From assembly GCF_002368415.1 (NCBI RefSeq), contig NZ_AP018290.1, forward strand, positions 1,243,470-1,307,469: a DNA stretch of 64,000 nt, given 5' to 3'. The DNA comes from Calothrix sp. NIES-4105. GTDB taxonomy: Bacteria; Cyanobacteriota; Cyanobacteriia; Cyanobacteriales; Nostocaceae. The notes under the pieces were generated by a model, which was not told the origin of the DNA, searched no databases, and was given only the letters and a program-made list of their open reading frames with translations. Both the position numbers and the translations under genes were made by a program. Each line of letters opens with the position of its first letter. Positions within the stretch are counted from its first letter, which is position 1. Below, one piece after another: positions 37,909 to 46,922 of this stretch.

Positions 37909-39297
37909 CTACCAAGGATTACCAATTAAAGTAAAACCAGCCCAATAAAAAGGATGTGATAACTGTAGACTATTTAAATTAGCTAGGTCTGGGGGTAAAG
38001 AACCGCTACCACGAATTGCGGGATTATTTTTTATACTAACTTGTTGTTTAATCATGGCAATTTGAGCTTGTCGTAGTGCTTCTGATTTAATTGGGGTATC
38101 TTTAAGATGTTGATAAAATTGAGTCATTAAAGCTAAAGTTCCGGTGTCATCAACCGACCATAAACTTGCTATAGTCGATGAAGCTCCTGACTGTACCGCT
38201 AACCCAGCAAAACCTAATTCAGCTTGCGGGTTTCCTAAAGCAGTGCGACAAGCACTTAGTACTAATAGCTGTACAGGAGGTTTATTTAATTCCAAAGTTT
38301 TGAGTTCATTTAAGCGAACTTTTGTATCCCAAAATTGAATGTACGAATGTTCTACAGAATCAGGTGATAATTCTGCATGAGTTGCTAAATGTACAATACC
38401 AAACGGAATTATAGCACGCTGTTTCTTCAGATTTTCTGGTGTAAATGCTTGGTTTAGTAAAGACTTTCCTTTCCATTCGTTATTAACTATACTCGATAAT
38501 TCTAAAGGTACGGCGGGTAAAGGTTGTTGAGCTTGAAATTCCGAGGCGCCCATTGCTAAAATTTGAGTTTGGGTAATGTTCGCTCGATTAAAATTAAGTA
38601 AGTTAAAAGCTGGAATTATGCCCAGACTATACTTTTCAACCAAAAATTTCTCACCATCATGAATTGCAGCTAAAGGGACGGTTCGTAAACCACCACCTAA
38701 ACAAAATATTAAATTATCGATTTTTTGCCCTTGTAATACTCCTTCTAAAGGAGCTATAAGCAATTCATGTATTTGTTTACCAGAACTTAAGTACTCATCT
38801 GGCGGTTTGGAATTTACGATAGCTGTGCGAAATTTACTCACAAGCTTCATTAACACCTCTCGCTTTGCTGCTGGAATTCTTTTGTGAATTGCAGGTATAT
38901 TCGGCGCCACTAAAATCAGTTCTAAGTGACTAGGCGTAGGAATAGCGTATATTAAAGCACTTTTTGTTCCAGTTTGTTGATGAAGTTGGTCTAATATTCG
39001 ACTCATTTTTTGAGCATCGAATATTTGATTAGAAGGCAATTTATTTTGAAGGTATTCTTGATACTGCTGCTGCCATGACTGTTCAACGTATTGAATGCCA
39101 GAGTTGACGTTTTGAGCGTCAAGGATTTTTTGCAAAACTTCTGGTTTGAGAGGTGACACAGGTAGTTTACTTTGTTGTGGCGCCTGTGCTGGGGGTGGAA
39201 CGGCATTGATGGGTTCCTTAAAAAGCTTCGCATATAGCCCAACTATAGATATGAGCGTCGCAGAAGCCAATAATATAGTTAGCTTAGTTTTGTTCAT
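37909..39297 (-). CDS. Membrane-anchored CHAT-domain protein
   Basis: 462 residues from the ATG at 39297. A membrane anchor (TKLTILLASATLISIVGLYA) and a proline-rich linker precede a CHAT domain with H307 (VHLATHAE) and C350 (LLVLSACRTALG), followed by GFAGLAVQSGASSTIASLW. The TPR array usually found before CHAT domains is absent; the domain begins after only about 100 residues. Both catalytic residues are present, so it may be a peptidase facing the periplasm or lumen. Divergent from the Tat-signal protein gene, 198 bp away. Confidence 0.88.
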   Translation of the reverse strand: MNKTKLTILLASATLISIVGLYAKLFKEPINAVPPPAQAPQQSKLPVSPLKPEVLQKILDAQNVNSGIQYVEQSWQQQYQEYLQNKLPSNQIFDAQKMSRILDQLHQQTGTKSALIYAIPTPSHLELILVAPNIPAIHKRIPAAKREVLMKLVSKFRTAIVNSKPPDEYLSSGKQIHELLIAPLEGVLQGQKIDNLIFCLGGGLRTVPLAAIHDGEKFLVEKYSLGIIPAFNLLNFNRANITQTQILAMGASEFQAQQPLPAVPLELSSIVNNEWKGKSLLNQAFTPENLKKQRAIIPFGIVHLATHAELSPDSVEHSYIQFWDTKVRLNELKTLELNKPPVQLLVLSACRTALGNPQAELGFAGLAVQSGASSTIASLWSVDDTGTLALMTQFYQHLKDTPIKSEALRQAQIAMIKQQVSIKNNPAIRGSGSLPPDLANLNSLQLSHPFYWAGFTLIGNPW

Positions 39298-39495
39298 ACA
39301 TTCATATACACAAAGCTGAGTTGTAATTTCGTCTATGCCACTTACTATTTTCATCTTACATCGCTTTTACGAACTTACAACTTAGTAAAAATTTAAGCTT
39401 TTCGTTGATGTTTGTTTCTGATGCATAAACTAAAAACTGAGCGCGTGTATGTAATTAGTTGGAATTTAACTAATTATATAGGAGCTAATTTTATT

Positions 39496-40248
39496 ATGTC
39501 TAAGTTCAAACGTAGACAATTTGTACTGTCTTCAATGACAGGCGCCTTTGTTGTATTACTCAACAGTATTACCAAAAATAGTTTTGCACAAACACCATCA
39601 CGTGTTACTACACCAATTAAAACATCAGACCTACAAAAAGTTTTAATTCCTCAAATAGCAGAAACCACAAGACGTATTGATATAAAGGAGGTAGAAAGAC
39701 GTTCACAACAATTAAATGCCACTGCTGATGAAATAGATGCAGCGCTCGACGCATTAGAAAATAAACTCGTTCGTGTTAAATCTAATCAATCAGATAGTGC
39801 TGTAAACCAAGACGATAATGCAGTTGCACCAACTTTAGAAATAAATGCAGCAGCGTCTTTAACTGCACAAGAACAACAAGCAGCAAATAATCTTGTCACA
39901 GCTTTTCAGGAAAAACTTAGAACTGGAGAAGTTACCGCATCTGACTTAAAACAAGATGAACAGACTTTAGAATTTTCATTACAAACGAAACAAGCATGTA
40001 CTAACGGTAGAGTTTGCTGGAAATTTAAATGGTGGGGAGTCAGAATAAGACTTAACCATTGTGCTGTTGTGTGGGCAACCACAGGTGGAAGTATTGCTGC
40101 ACTTGCAGCTCCTGTGCCTGTAAAAGCTGCTATTCTTTTCTTCGTAGCAATTTTAAAGGCTTTTGACAAAGGTTGTGGTGTACAAATACATTGGTTGTGG
40201 TTTGGAGTATCTTGGATAAAACCAAAATCTTGCTCCAAATGTAATTAA
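39496..40248 (+). CDS. Twin-arginine-signal protein with cysteine-rich hydrophobic C-terminus
   Basis: 250 residues from the ATG at 39496 (GGAG 11 nt upstream); a longer frame from 39412 is rejected. The N-terminus SKFKRRQFVLSSMTGAFVV carries a twin-arginine (R6 R7) signal with a hydrophobic core and an FAQ cleavage site. Residues 40-165 are acidic and helical. Residues 166-250 contain six cysteines (168, 174, 189, 227, 246, 249) and a hydrophobic segment (AALAAPVPVKAAILFFVAIL), somewhat like membrane-active peptides. Family not recognised. Divergent from the CHAT protein, which could act on it; that is hypothesis. Confidence 0.72.
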   Translation: MSKFKRRQFVLSSMTGAFVVLLNSITKNSFAQTPSRVTTPIKTSDLQKVLIPQIAETTRRIDIKEVERRSQQLNATADEIDAALDALENKLVRVKSNQSDSAVNQDDNAVAPTLEINAAASLTAQEQQAANNLVTAFQEKLRTGEVTASDLKQDEQTLEFSLQTKQACTNGRVCWKFKWWGVRIRLNHCAVVWATTGGSIAALAAPVPVKAAILFFVAILKAFDKGCGVQIHWLWFGVSWIKPKSCSKCN

Positions 40249-40293
40249 CGTTGACATTGGCGCCACACCAAATTTAACTTATCATTCTTAGCC

Positions 40294-40311
40294 CCCCCGC
40301 GAGTTCGGGGG
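40294..40311 (+). terminator. GC-rich hairpin after the Tat-signal gene
   Basis: CCCCCG / CGGGGG, 6-bp stem with loop CGAGTT, about 45 bp after the stop. No U-tract; part of a CCCCC...GGGGG repeat type. The following 200 bp up to 40516 shows no gene. Confidence 0.45.
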
Positions 40312-40516
40312 ATCAACCCATTCAAAAAATCATTATAATAATTTATTTAAGCTAAATTACGTACCCAAGTATAATCAATATTTATAAAGTAAGTATTTGT
40401 ACTGAAAGTGAATTAGCCCACAATTTGATATAGTATGCGCGTAACTATATAGTATTTACTTGTGTTAATTAGTTTGACACGTATACATAATAACTCAGCG
40501 CTATAGTGTAGAAATA

Positions 40517-43006
40517 ATGAAGACGATTAAAGAAAAAATCTTAATTACAGACGATACAGAATATTTGGTAGTCGCAGATAATTTATTGATAATAGAAACT
40601 TCTCCAGAAATTAATAAATTCGCTGATAGTAATATTGAAGTCACTCAAGGAGAAGATATCAGACTTACATTTCCAGAATTAATTGGAGCGGAAGATTATC
40701 TAAATAATATATTGTTAGGACAACAAAAAAGTTTAGAGTTAAAAGGTATTGCTCGTTCAGAAGAACCATCACCCTTTTATATTGATTTATACATTACAAA
40801 TTTTGAAGGTTTACTGATTGTTTTACTGATAGATTCAACTGAAAGGATGGTTTTAAAACAAAAGTTACTACAGCAGAACTATGAAAACATTATATTATTA
40901 TCAAAAACTCAAACGGCATTATCTGCACTATATGAAAGCGAACAGCGGTTTCAAATATTTATGAATAATAGTCCTGCTGTTGCATTTATAAAAGACTATA
41001 AAGGACGGTACGTTTATATTAACGCTGCATACGAGCGAAAATTTAATCTTAAATCTGTTGATTTGTATATGAAAACAGATTTTGATTTTTTACCAGAAGA
41101 AACAGCTACACAAGTTAGCAAAAATGACTATCATGTTATTTCAACGGGTCAAACTTTACAGTTATTCGAGACTGTTCCAACACCAGACGGGTATCTACGT
41201 CACTGGTTAGTGTTCAAATTTCCTTGTTTTGGTAGTAAAGGAGAAAGGTTAGTTGGAGGTGTAGCAGTTGAAGTTACTGAACAAAAACTTCTTGAGCAGC
41301 AGTTATTTGAAGAAAAAGAACTAGCGCAGGTCACATTAAAGTCTATTAGAGATGCTGTCATTACAACTGATGCATATGGAAAAGTCAAATATCTTAACCC
41401 AGCAGCAGAAAACTTAATTGGTTGGAGTTTTAGCTTTGCACAAGGAAAACCAATAGCAAAAGTATTTCAAGTCGTTAACGAAAGCACCCGTGAAGTAGTA
41501 CAAAATCCTGTAGAGGAAATTTTAATACATAATACTGATGTACGTGAAGAATATAGTTTAATTACCCACAGTGGAAAGGAAATTAGCATTGACTATTCTG
41601 TTGAACCTATTCACGCTCAAAATGGCCAGTTTGTTGGAGCAGTAATAGTGCTTAAAGATGTTACTGATGAACGCATTCTCGCAAAACAGTTATCTTGGCA
41701 AGCAACTCATGATGACTTAACTCAGTTATTTAATCGAACCGAATTTGAACGTTGTTTAGAACTAGCTTTAAATACGAGAACAGAGAAGCAACAACACGCA
41801 CTATTGTTTTTGGACTTAGACCGATTTAAAATTGTTAATGATACTTGTGGTCACATTGCTGGTGATGAATTATTGCGGCAAATTAGTATATTATTTCAAG
41901 ACTCAATTCGTTGTTCAGACATTCTAGCACGTTTAGGCGGAGATGAATTTGGTATTTTGTTGAAAGATTGTCCGAAGCAGTCAGCATTGAAAATTGCTGA
42001 AACTATATTGCGACGAGTTCAAGAGTTTCGCTTCGTATGGCAAGACAAAACTTTCAACATCGGTGTTAGCATCGGTTTAGCTCCAATTAAAGCAAATACT
42101 ACCATAACTAATTTACTCAATGTTGCCGATACAGCTTGCTATGTTGCCAAAAACAAAGGACGTGACTGTATACATGTGTATCAAGATGAACAAGTAAAAG
42201 TTGAAAATGGAATGCATTGGATAACACAAATAAATCAAGCTTTAGAAAATAATCGTTTTTCTCTTTACTATCAACCGATTGTTTCCACTTCTAATAATAA
42301 ATCTTATATTAATCATACTGATACTTACGAGAATACACATTTTGAAGTTTTGTTACGATTAATTGATCATAAAGGTAAAGAAGTGTTACCAATGGCATTT
42401 ATTCCTACGGCTGAACGATATAATTTAATGCCCGCTATCGACCGTTGGGTTATTAGCAGAGTTTTTACGAATTTAGCAGCTTATAAAAAAGAAGAATTGA
42501 GTCATTGCCATAGTAAAGATGATTGTGGTTGTATTTATGCTATCAATCTTTCCGGCGCCAGTTTAAACGATGAGTATTTTGTAGAGTATGTGCGTGACCA
42601 GTTGATTTTACATCAAATTCCGCCACAAGCAATTTGTTTTGAAATTACAGAAACGGTTGCTGTCGCTAACTTCATCAAAGCTACAAACTTTATCCGCGCG
42701 CTGAAAGAACTTGGTTGTCGTTTTGCATTAGATGATTTTGCGAGCAGTATATCATCATGGAACTATATCAAAAACATGTCAATTGACTATCTAAAAATTG
42801 ATGGAAGTTTCATTAAGCACATCGTTAAGGATAAAATGAACATGGCAATGGTAGAAGCTATTAATAAAATTAGTCATTTGATAGGTATTGAAACAATTGC
42901 CAAATACGTAGAAAATCAAGAAATCCTTGATACTATTAAACTTATTGGTGTTGATTATATACAAGGTTACAGTATTGCCAAACCACATCCTTTGTTTGTA
43001 GGGTAG
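40517..43006 (+). CDS. PAS-PAS-GGDEF-EAL cyclic-di-GMP protein
   Basis: 829 residues. Two PAS domains (about 145-255 and 265-385, the second with GWSFSFAQGKPIAKVF), then GGDEF (ARLGGDEFGILL, intact active site), then EAL. The EAL signature reads EVLLR, and the metal and catalytic motifs NLSGASLNDE, EITET, DDFASS and KIDGSFIK are present, so phosphodiesterase activity is likely though the EAL alanine is V and DDFG is DDFA. It probably makes or breaks cyclic-di-GMP according to a PAS-bound ligand. Single-gene unit. Confidence 0.92.
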   Translation: MKTIKEKILITDDTEYLVVADNLLIIETSPEINKFADSNIEVTQGEDIRLTFPELIGAEDYLNNILLGQQKSLELKGIARSEEPSPFYIDLYITNFEGLLIVLLIDSTERMVLKQKLLQQNYENIILLSKTQTALSALYESEQRFQIFMNNSPAVAFIKDYKGRYVYINAAYERKFNLKSVDLYMKTDFDFLPEETATQVSKNDYHVISTGQTLQLFETVPTPDGYLRHWLVFKFPCFGSKGERLVGGVAVEVTEQKLLEQQLFEEKELAQVTLKSIRDAVITTDAYGKVKYLNPAAENLIGWSFSFAQGKPIAKVFQVVNESTREVVQNPVEEILIHNTDVREEYSLITHSGKEISIDYSVEPIHAQNGQFVGAVIVLKDVTDERILAKQLSWQATHDDLTQLFNRTEFERCLELALNTRTEKQQHALLFLDLDRFKIVNDTCGHIAGDELLRQISILFQDSIRCSDILARLGGDEFGILLKDCPKQSALKIAETILRRVQEFRFVWQDKTFNIGVSIGLAPIKANTTITNLLNVADTACYVAKNKGRDCIHVYQDEQVKVENGMHWITQINQALENNRFSLYYQPIVSTSNNKSYINHTDTYENTHFEVLLRLIDHKGKEVLPMAFIPTAERYNLMPAIDRWVISRVFTNLAAYKKEELSHCHSKDDCGCIYAINLSGASLNDEYFVEYVRDQLILHQIPPQAICFEITETVAVANFIKATNFIRALKELGCRFALDDFASSISSWNYIKNMSIDYLKIDGSFIKHIVKDKMNMAMVEAINKISHLIGIETIAKYVENQEILDTIKLIGVDYIQGYSIAKPHPLFVG

Positions 43007-43019
43007 ATTATAAGTAATA

Positions 43020-44600
43020 TCAAAACGGCGCCTTTACTTGTAAAGACAATTTTCCTAAGATTGGATGTGTAAAGTGAAGTTCGCGCGCGTGCAAATGTAA
43101 TCTGGTTGAATTATCACTTCCATATAACCTATCACCCAAAATAGGAGTTCCAAGTCCTTGTTGGTCAGCAGCATGAACTCGTAACTGATGCGGGCGCCCA
43201 GTTAATGGTGTAAACTCAACACGAGTATTATTACTATTGTTACTAATAACTTTATAATGAGTTATACAATCTTTTCCATACTCCCAATTAACTTCTTGGT
43301 ATGGACGGTTTTCAGGATTTCCCCAAAGTGGCAGTTGAATAATACCTGATGTATTTATATTACCGCAAACCACAGCTTCATACACTTTGTGAACTTGTCT
43401 TTGTTGAAACTGTGTAGCAAGTTGACGATATATATCTAAATTACGCGCGATTAGTAATATCCCTGATGTATCCTGGTCTAAACGATGCACAGGAATTAAT
43501 TTCATACCATCGGGTAATATATTACGTAAACGACTTAATACACTATCTTGAGTATCACGATAGCGACCAGGAACAGATAATAACCCTGATGGTTTGTTAA
43601 TAACTATTATATATTCATCTTCGTAAATAGACGGCGTTAGCTCTATTGTATGTAAACCCGAAAGTAAAAACCCCATTATCGGTTGACAACGTTCAGAACA
43701 GGCGCCATAGAATTCTCCTTGAATTTTATCACCGTTAGGTAACGAAGCTCCCCACCAAAACTCAGCCATTGCTAAAGGTTTTAAATTATGTGTAGCAGCA
43801 TAATGAAGTAATTTTGGGGCACAACAGTCACCTGTTCCAGTTGGTGCTTGTGGCATTAACTGCTGTAAAGATTGCGACATTCCTAAAAAATTAGTCAGCG
43901 TATATACTGCGTGCATTTTAACTTGAAGTTGACGCGAAATTTCCTTACGCTGCTGTTTTAGTTCGGCAATGCGCGCGTCGGCTGATTCAATAATTTGCTT
44001 TAATGGATGTAACGCTTCATCACGTTGACGTTTGAGTAATTTTTTCTCAATACCATCTCGACGACTTTCTTCTAAAAGTTCTTCTTCGTTTACTAGTTGT
44101 AGGCGCCTTTGTTGACGTTCGTGTTTACGCTGTTGGTGAAGTATATTTAACTGTAATATTTTATCAGCGAAGTGACGCGATAAGCTTTCATATTCATGAC
44201 GTGATGGTATTTGTTGTAAACTAATTAATTCCTGTTTAATAGCATCTAACTGTGACAGCACCTGCGCTTCATCAAATGCGACTTCTGAACGTCCGGGTAT
44301 AGGTGGCGCCCAACCTTCTACTAAACTTACCCCATTTAATAATCCTGAAAATGCTTTAATAACCCTAATTTCACCTGATGGTAATTCTACCAGTAATATA
44401 CCATACATTTTACCTTCATTTGAATAACGCGCGTCTTGTTTCAAGTACCGCATCAAACCGCGCGCAACTTCTTCTGCTAAGGCAGTCCGAGGAAGTCGCT
44501 TTATTTCACCCTGTGAATATCCTTCATAATAGTAGCTAGGAGGCGCCTTGCTTACTAGTACAGGGTGAATAAAGTCCGAAATTTGATGCAATATAACCAT
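43020..44600 (-). CDS. RluA-family pseudouridine synthase with N-terminal extension
   Basis: About 526 residues. The C-terminal 220 residues are an RluA/RsuA catalytic domain with the aspartate motif HRLDQDTSGILLIAR and GRPHQLRVH. The N-terminal 300 residues hold a coiled coil (QQRKHERQQRRLQLVNEEEL) and a cysteine cluster (GDCCAPKLLH, GACSERCQPI) that could bind zinc. Such long RluA proteins are common in cyanobacteria and some proteobacteria. The substrate, rRNA or tRNA, is not fixed by sequence. Convergent with the GGDEF-EAL gene, 13 bp apart. Confidence 0.88.
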   Translation of the reverse strand: MVILHQISDFIHPVLVSKAPPSYYYEGYSQGEIKRLPRTALAEEVARGLMRYLKQDARYSNEGKMYGILLVELPSGEIRVIKAFSGLLNGVSLVEGWAPPIPGRSEVAFDEAQVLSQLDAIKQELISLQQIPSRHEYESLSRHFADKILQLNILHQQRKHERQQRRLQLVNEEELLEESRRDGIEKKLLKRQRDEALHPLKQIIESADARIAELKQQRKEISRQLQVKMHAVYTLTNFLGMSQSLQQLMPQAPTGTGDCCAPKLLHYAATHNLKPLAMAEFWWGASLPNGDKIQGEFYGACSERCQPIMGFLLSGLHTIELTPSIYEDEYIIVINKPSGLLSVPGRYRDTQDSVLSRLRNILPDGMKLIPVHRLDQDTSGILLIARNLDIYRQLATQFQQRQVHKVYEAVVCGNINTSGIIQLPLWGNPENRPYQEVNWEYGKDCITHYKVISNNSNNTRVEFTPLTGRPHQLRVHAADQQGLGTPILGDRLYGSDNSTRLHLHARELHFTHPILGKLSLQVKAPF

Positions 44601-44653
44601 AAACATTTGTTAGAGAATATTGAATTTTGATCCCCCCTACCCCCCTTAATAAG

Positions 44654-44819
44654 CTACCGTGTACACACATCTTTATAACCCTTCTTATATTCCCCCCTTT
44701 GTGCCCTTTGTGACCTTTGTGGTTTATCTCTTTAAGGAACCACGCTCGTGACAAAGGACACAAAGAAAGAGAAGAAAGGGAAGAAAAGTAACTTTCAAAA
44801 ACTTGTGTGTACACGGTAG
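44654..44819. mobile_element. MITE-like element, copy 2 (166 bp)
   Basis: Termini CTACCGTGTACACACA and TGTGTGTACACGGTAG are perfect 16-bp inverted repeats. Flanked by a 10-bp direct repeat CCTTAATAAG (44644-44653 and 44820-44829). Removing it restores a palindrome CCCCCTT-AAT-AAGGGGG. The interior contains a CTTTGTG/CACAAAG hairpin like copy 1 at 27487, but the spacer sequences differ. Confidence 0.82.
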
Positions 44820-44972
44820 CCTTAATAAGGGGGAAATGCAATTATAATTTTAAGCCCATCTCAATAAAGATAAGCCGATAAAGGCTGTGATGCTTCCGAA
44901 AGTTCTATTTTTTCATTTTAACTCTACCTCTTGACCTGTTTAAGATCAGCTGACTATTGTACAGGCTCTCTA

Positions 44973-45317
44973 TTATTTCGTTTCTTGAACTAAATATTGA
45001 CTTAGATTATGTAATAATCGTTGGTGCCTTTCTGATGAAATCACCCCAATTGACCCAGTTACAATGTTTCGGTAGACAACTGCTAAAAAAGTTAATCTAA
45101 TTACAGATGCGCGAACTAATCCACTTGCTTGAAAATCATCATCACCAGGTGAAATTATTTCATCAAAATTAGATGTATATTGTTTTAATTGTGCGCTAAT
45201 ACCACATACTAAAAAGTCCTGAAATTTTGGCATTTCTCTTAAGATAAGCACAGGACGATTTTTGATTTCTCCGTTTGCTTGCAGAATAGACGTTAAAATA
45301 ATATTACCTTCTCTCAT
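44973..45317 (-). CDS. PemK/MazF-family toxin (mRNA interferase)
   Basis: 114 residues. GEIKNRPVLILREMPKFQDF and GLVRASVIRLTFLAVV match the PemK/MazF fold, an SH3-like endoribonuclease barrel. The start overlaps the 3' end of the upstream small gene by 14 bp, giving a classic antitoxin-toxin operon. Cleavage specificity is unknown. Confidence 0.82.
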   Translation of the reverse strand: MREGNIILTSILQANGEIKNRPVLILREMPKFQDFLVCGISAQLKQYTSNFDEIISPGDDDFQASGLVRASVIRLTFLAVVYRNIVTGSIGVISSERHQRLLHNLSQYLVQETK

Positions 45318-45543
45318 AATCAGGATTATGCTCTTTAATGGACTCTAAACTATATTCAGGTTCATCTTCCCCATAGCATTGATTTAAATTTTCAAGTGAC
45401 CAATTTCCCCAACTTTCTCTTTCCTGCGTATCGCTTTCTAAAGACATAGGTATAATAAGAAGTTTTGTTCCTTCAGGAATAGATACAGGCTCAAGTAATT
45501 CTATTTTACCGTCTTTAACAATTGCTATATGTTTTGAGGTCAT
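45304..45543 (-). CDS. Antitoxin partner of PemK/MazF-like toxin
   Basis: 79 residues. The N-terminus (IAIVKDGKIELLEPVSIPEG) resembles AbrB/DUF104-like antitoxins, and the C-terminus is acidic (GEDEPEYSLESIKEHNPDYE), suited to binding the toxin. The gene is upstream of the toxin with a 14-bp overlap and is preceded by a ribosome site (GGAG). Confidence 0.78.
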   Translation of the reverse strand: MTSKHIAIVKDGKIELLEPVSIPEGTKLLIIPMSLESDTQERESWGNWSLENLNQCYGEDEPEYSLESIKEHNPDYERR

Positions 45544-45866
45544 TATGATATCTCCTTATTTTTGTATATTTTATCTTAGTATATATAATCTGCGCCACCT
45601 CTTGAAACAATCACACCAATAAATAGAAATGCCTCTCTGTGTTCTCTGCGTCTCTGTAGTAATGTAATTTTGACTAAAATTTTATGGTGATAATTACAAG
45701 CTATAACCATAGAAAATCCCCCCTAACCCGAATGGCACGAAAAAAGGCAGAGGGCTTTATGGATAACGCTAGCATTTTTAAGTTTGTTACATTCTTGGCG
45801 CCTAAAAATAAATTTTTACCAGCTAAACCCGTTCATCTCTCACAGAACCGTGAGGGGATCAAAATC
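45544..45866. other. Intergenic region with CTCTGCGTCTCTG repeat
   Basis: Contains the short repeat TCTGTGTTCTCTGCGTCTCT (about 45635-45654), also present at about 22590 and, diverged, at 35465-35495. A 70-codon rightward frame here has no ribosome site or recognisable family and is not called. Confidence 0.45.
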
Positions 45867-46637
45867 TTATATCAAACTTGCAGAATCAACATCTAAAAAT
45901 AGCGTTGCTTGCGGTTGATGAAGTAAAATTGAGGCTGGACAAGTTGTAGTGACTTCACCTTGAAGCATTTTAGCAATGATTTTGGCTTTACGCTGACTCG
46001 GCGCCAGACAGATTATTTTTCTAGCAGCGCAAATAGTCGGTAGTGTAACAGTAAAAGCATATTGAGGAACTTGTTCAATATTAGAGAAATATCCAGTATT
46101 TACCTGCTGTTGACGGTTAACTTCATCTAGTTTGACTAATTTAACAGTATATCGGTCATCAAAATCTGCTACGAATGGGTCATTAAACGCTAAATGCCCA
46201 TTTTCACCAATTCCCAATAAACATAAGTCAATCTTATGACTTTGCAGTAGTCCCGAATAACGCGCGCACTCTATTAATGGTTGTTGAGCATCTCCCTCAA
46301 TATAATGAAACACCTGGGGATTAACTTTTTGTTCGACCTTTTCTTTTAAATACCGTCGAAAACTAGCTGGATGGTCTGCCGAAATTCCTAGATACTCATC
46401 TAAATGAAAACAAGTAACCCGTGACCAATCAATTCCACCTAACGATATCAACTCATCCAAAAACTTAAGCTGTGAATTACCTGTTGCTAATAACACACTA
46501 ACGCTTTCTCGTTCCTGCAACACATTATATAGATACTCGTATACAATTTCAGCAGCAGCGCGCGCTATCTCAGCTTCAGAATTATATACATTGACCTGTA
46601 GTTCTGAGACGCGCAAGTTCCTCAAAGCAGCTATCAT
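45867..46637 (-). CDS. nagB: Glucosamine-6-phosphate deaminase
   Basis: 256 residues. Signatures SVLLATGNSQLKFLDEL, FHLDEYLGISADHPASFR and LGIGENGHLAFNDP are those of NagB, which converts glucosamine-6-phosphate to fructose-6-phosphate plus ammonia. It links amino-sugar turnover to central metabolism. No nagA nearby. The start MIAALRNLRVSE could be trimmed, but there is no clear alternative. Confidence 0.92.
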   Translation of the reverse strand: MIAALRNLRVSELQVNVYNSEAEIARAAAEIVYEYLYNVLQERESVSVLLATGNSQLKFLDELISLGGIDWSRVTCFHLDEYLGISADHPASFRRYLKEKVEQKVNPQVFHYIEGDAQQPLIECARYSGLLQSHKIDLCLLGIGENGHLAFNDPFVADFDDRYTVKLVKLDEVNRQQQVNTGYFSNIEQVPQYAFTVTLPTICAARKIICLAPSQRKAKIIAKMLQGEVTTTCPASILLHQPQATLFLDVDSASLI

Positions 46638-46922
46638 CTGACCTTGTATTATTGTGAAAGAGCAGTTTTATTATAGTTGCCGTTCCAGTTCATAGAAAGT
46701 TACCAGTAATTCCTTAAGAAAAAGCTATTGTAAAAAATTATTTTACAAATGATTTCAAATTAAATACAATACAATACGTCTTGTTTCGCTAGTCTTGGCA
46801 CCTTCATAATCATTCCGTAGTAAAATATAGTTAAAAAAAGCTATATTATAAAATAAACAGAAATTATTAATATAAACGCTAACTCTATAGAGTCAGCGGT
46901 AATCAATGGGTGTTTTGAGATT

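Noticed and set aside
39496-40248. Bacterial gasdermin next to a CHAT protease
   Set aside because: The protein has a Tat signal and six cysteines in a C-terminal tail, and none of the gasdermin N-terminal features.
45684-45896. 70-codon rightward frame before nagB
   Set aside because: Ends inside nagB, no recognisable protein and no ribosome site.
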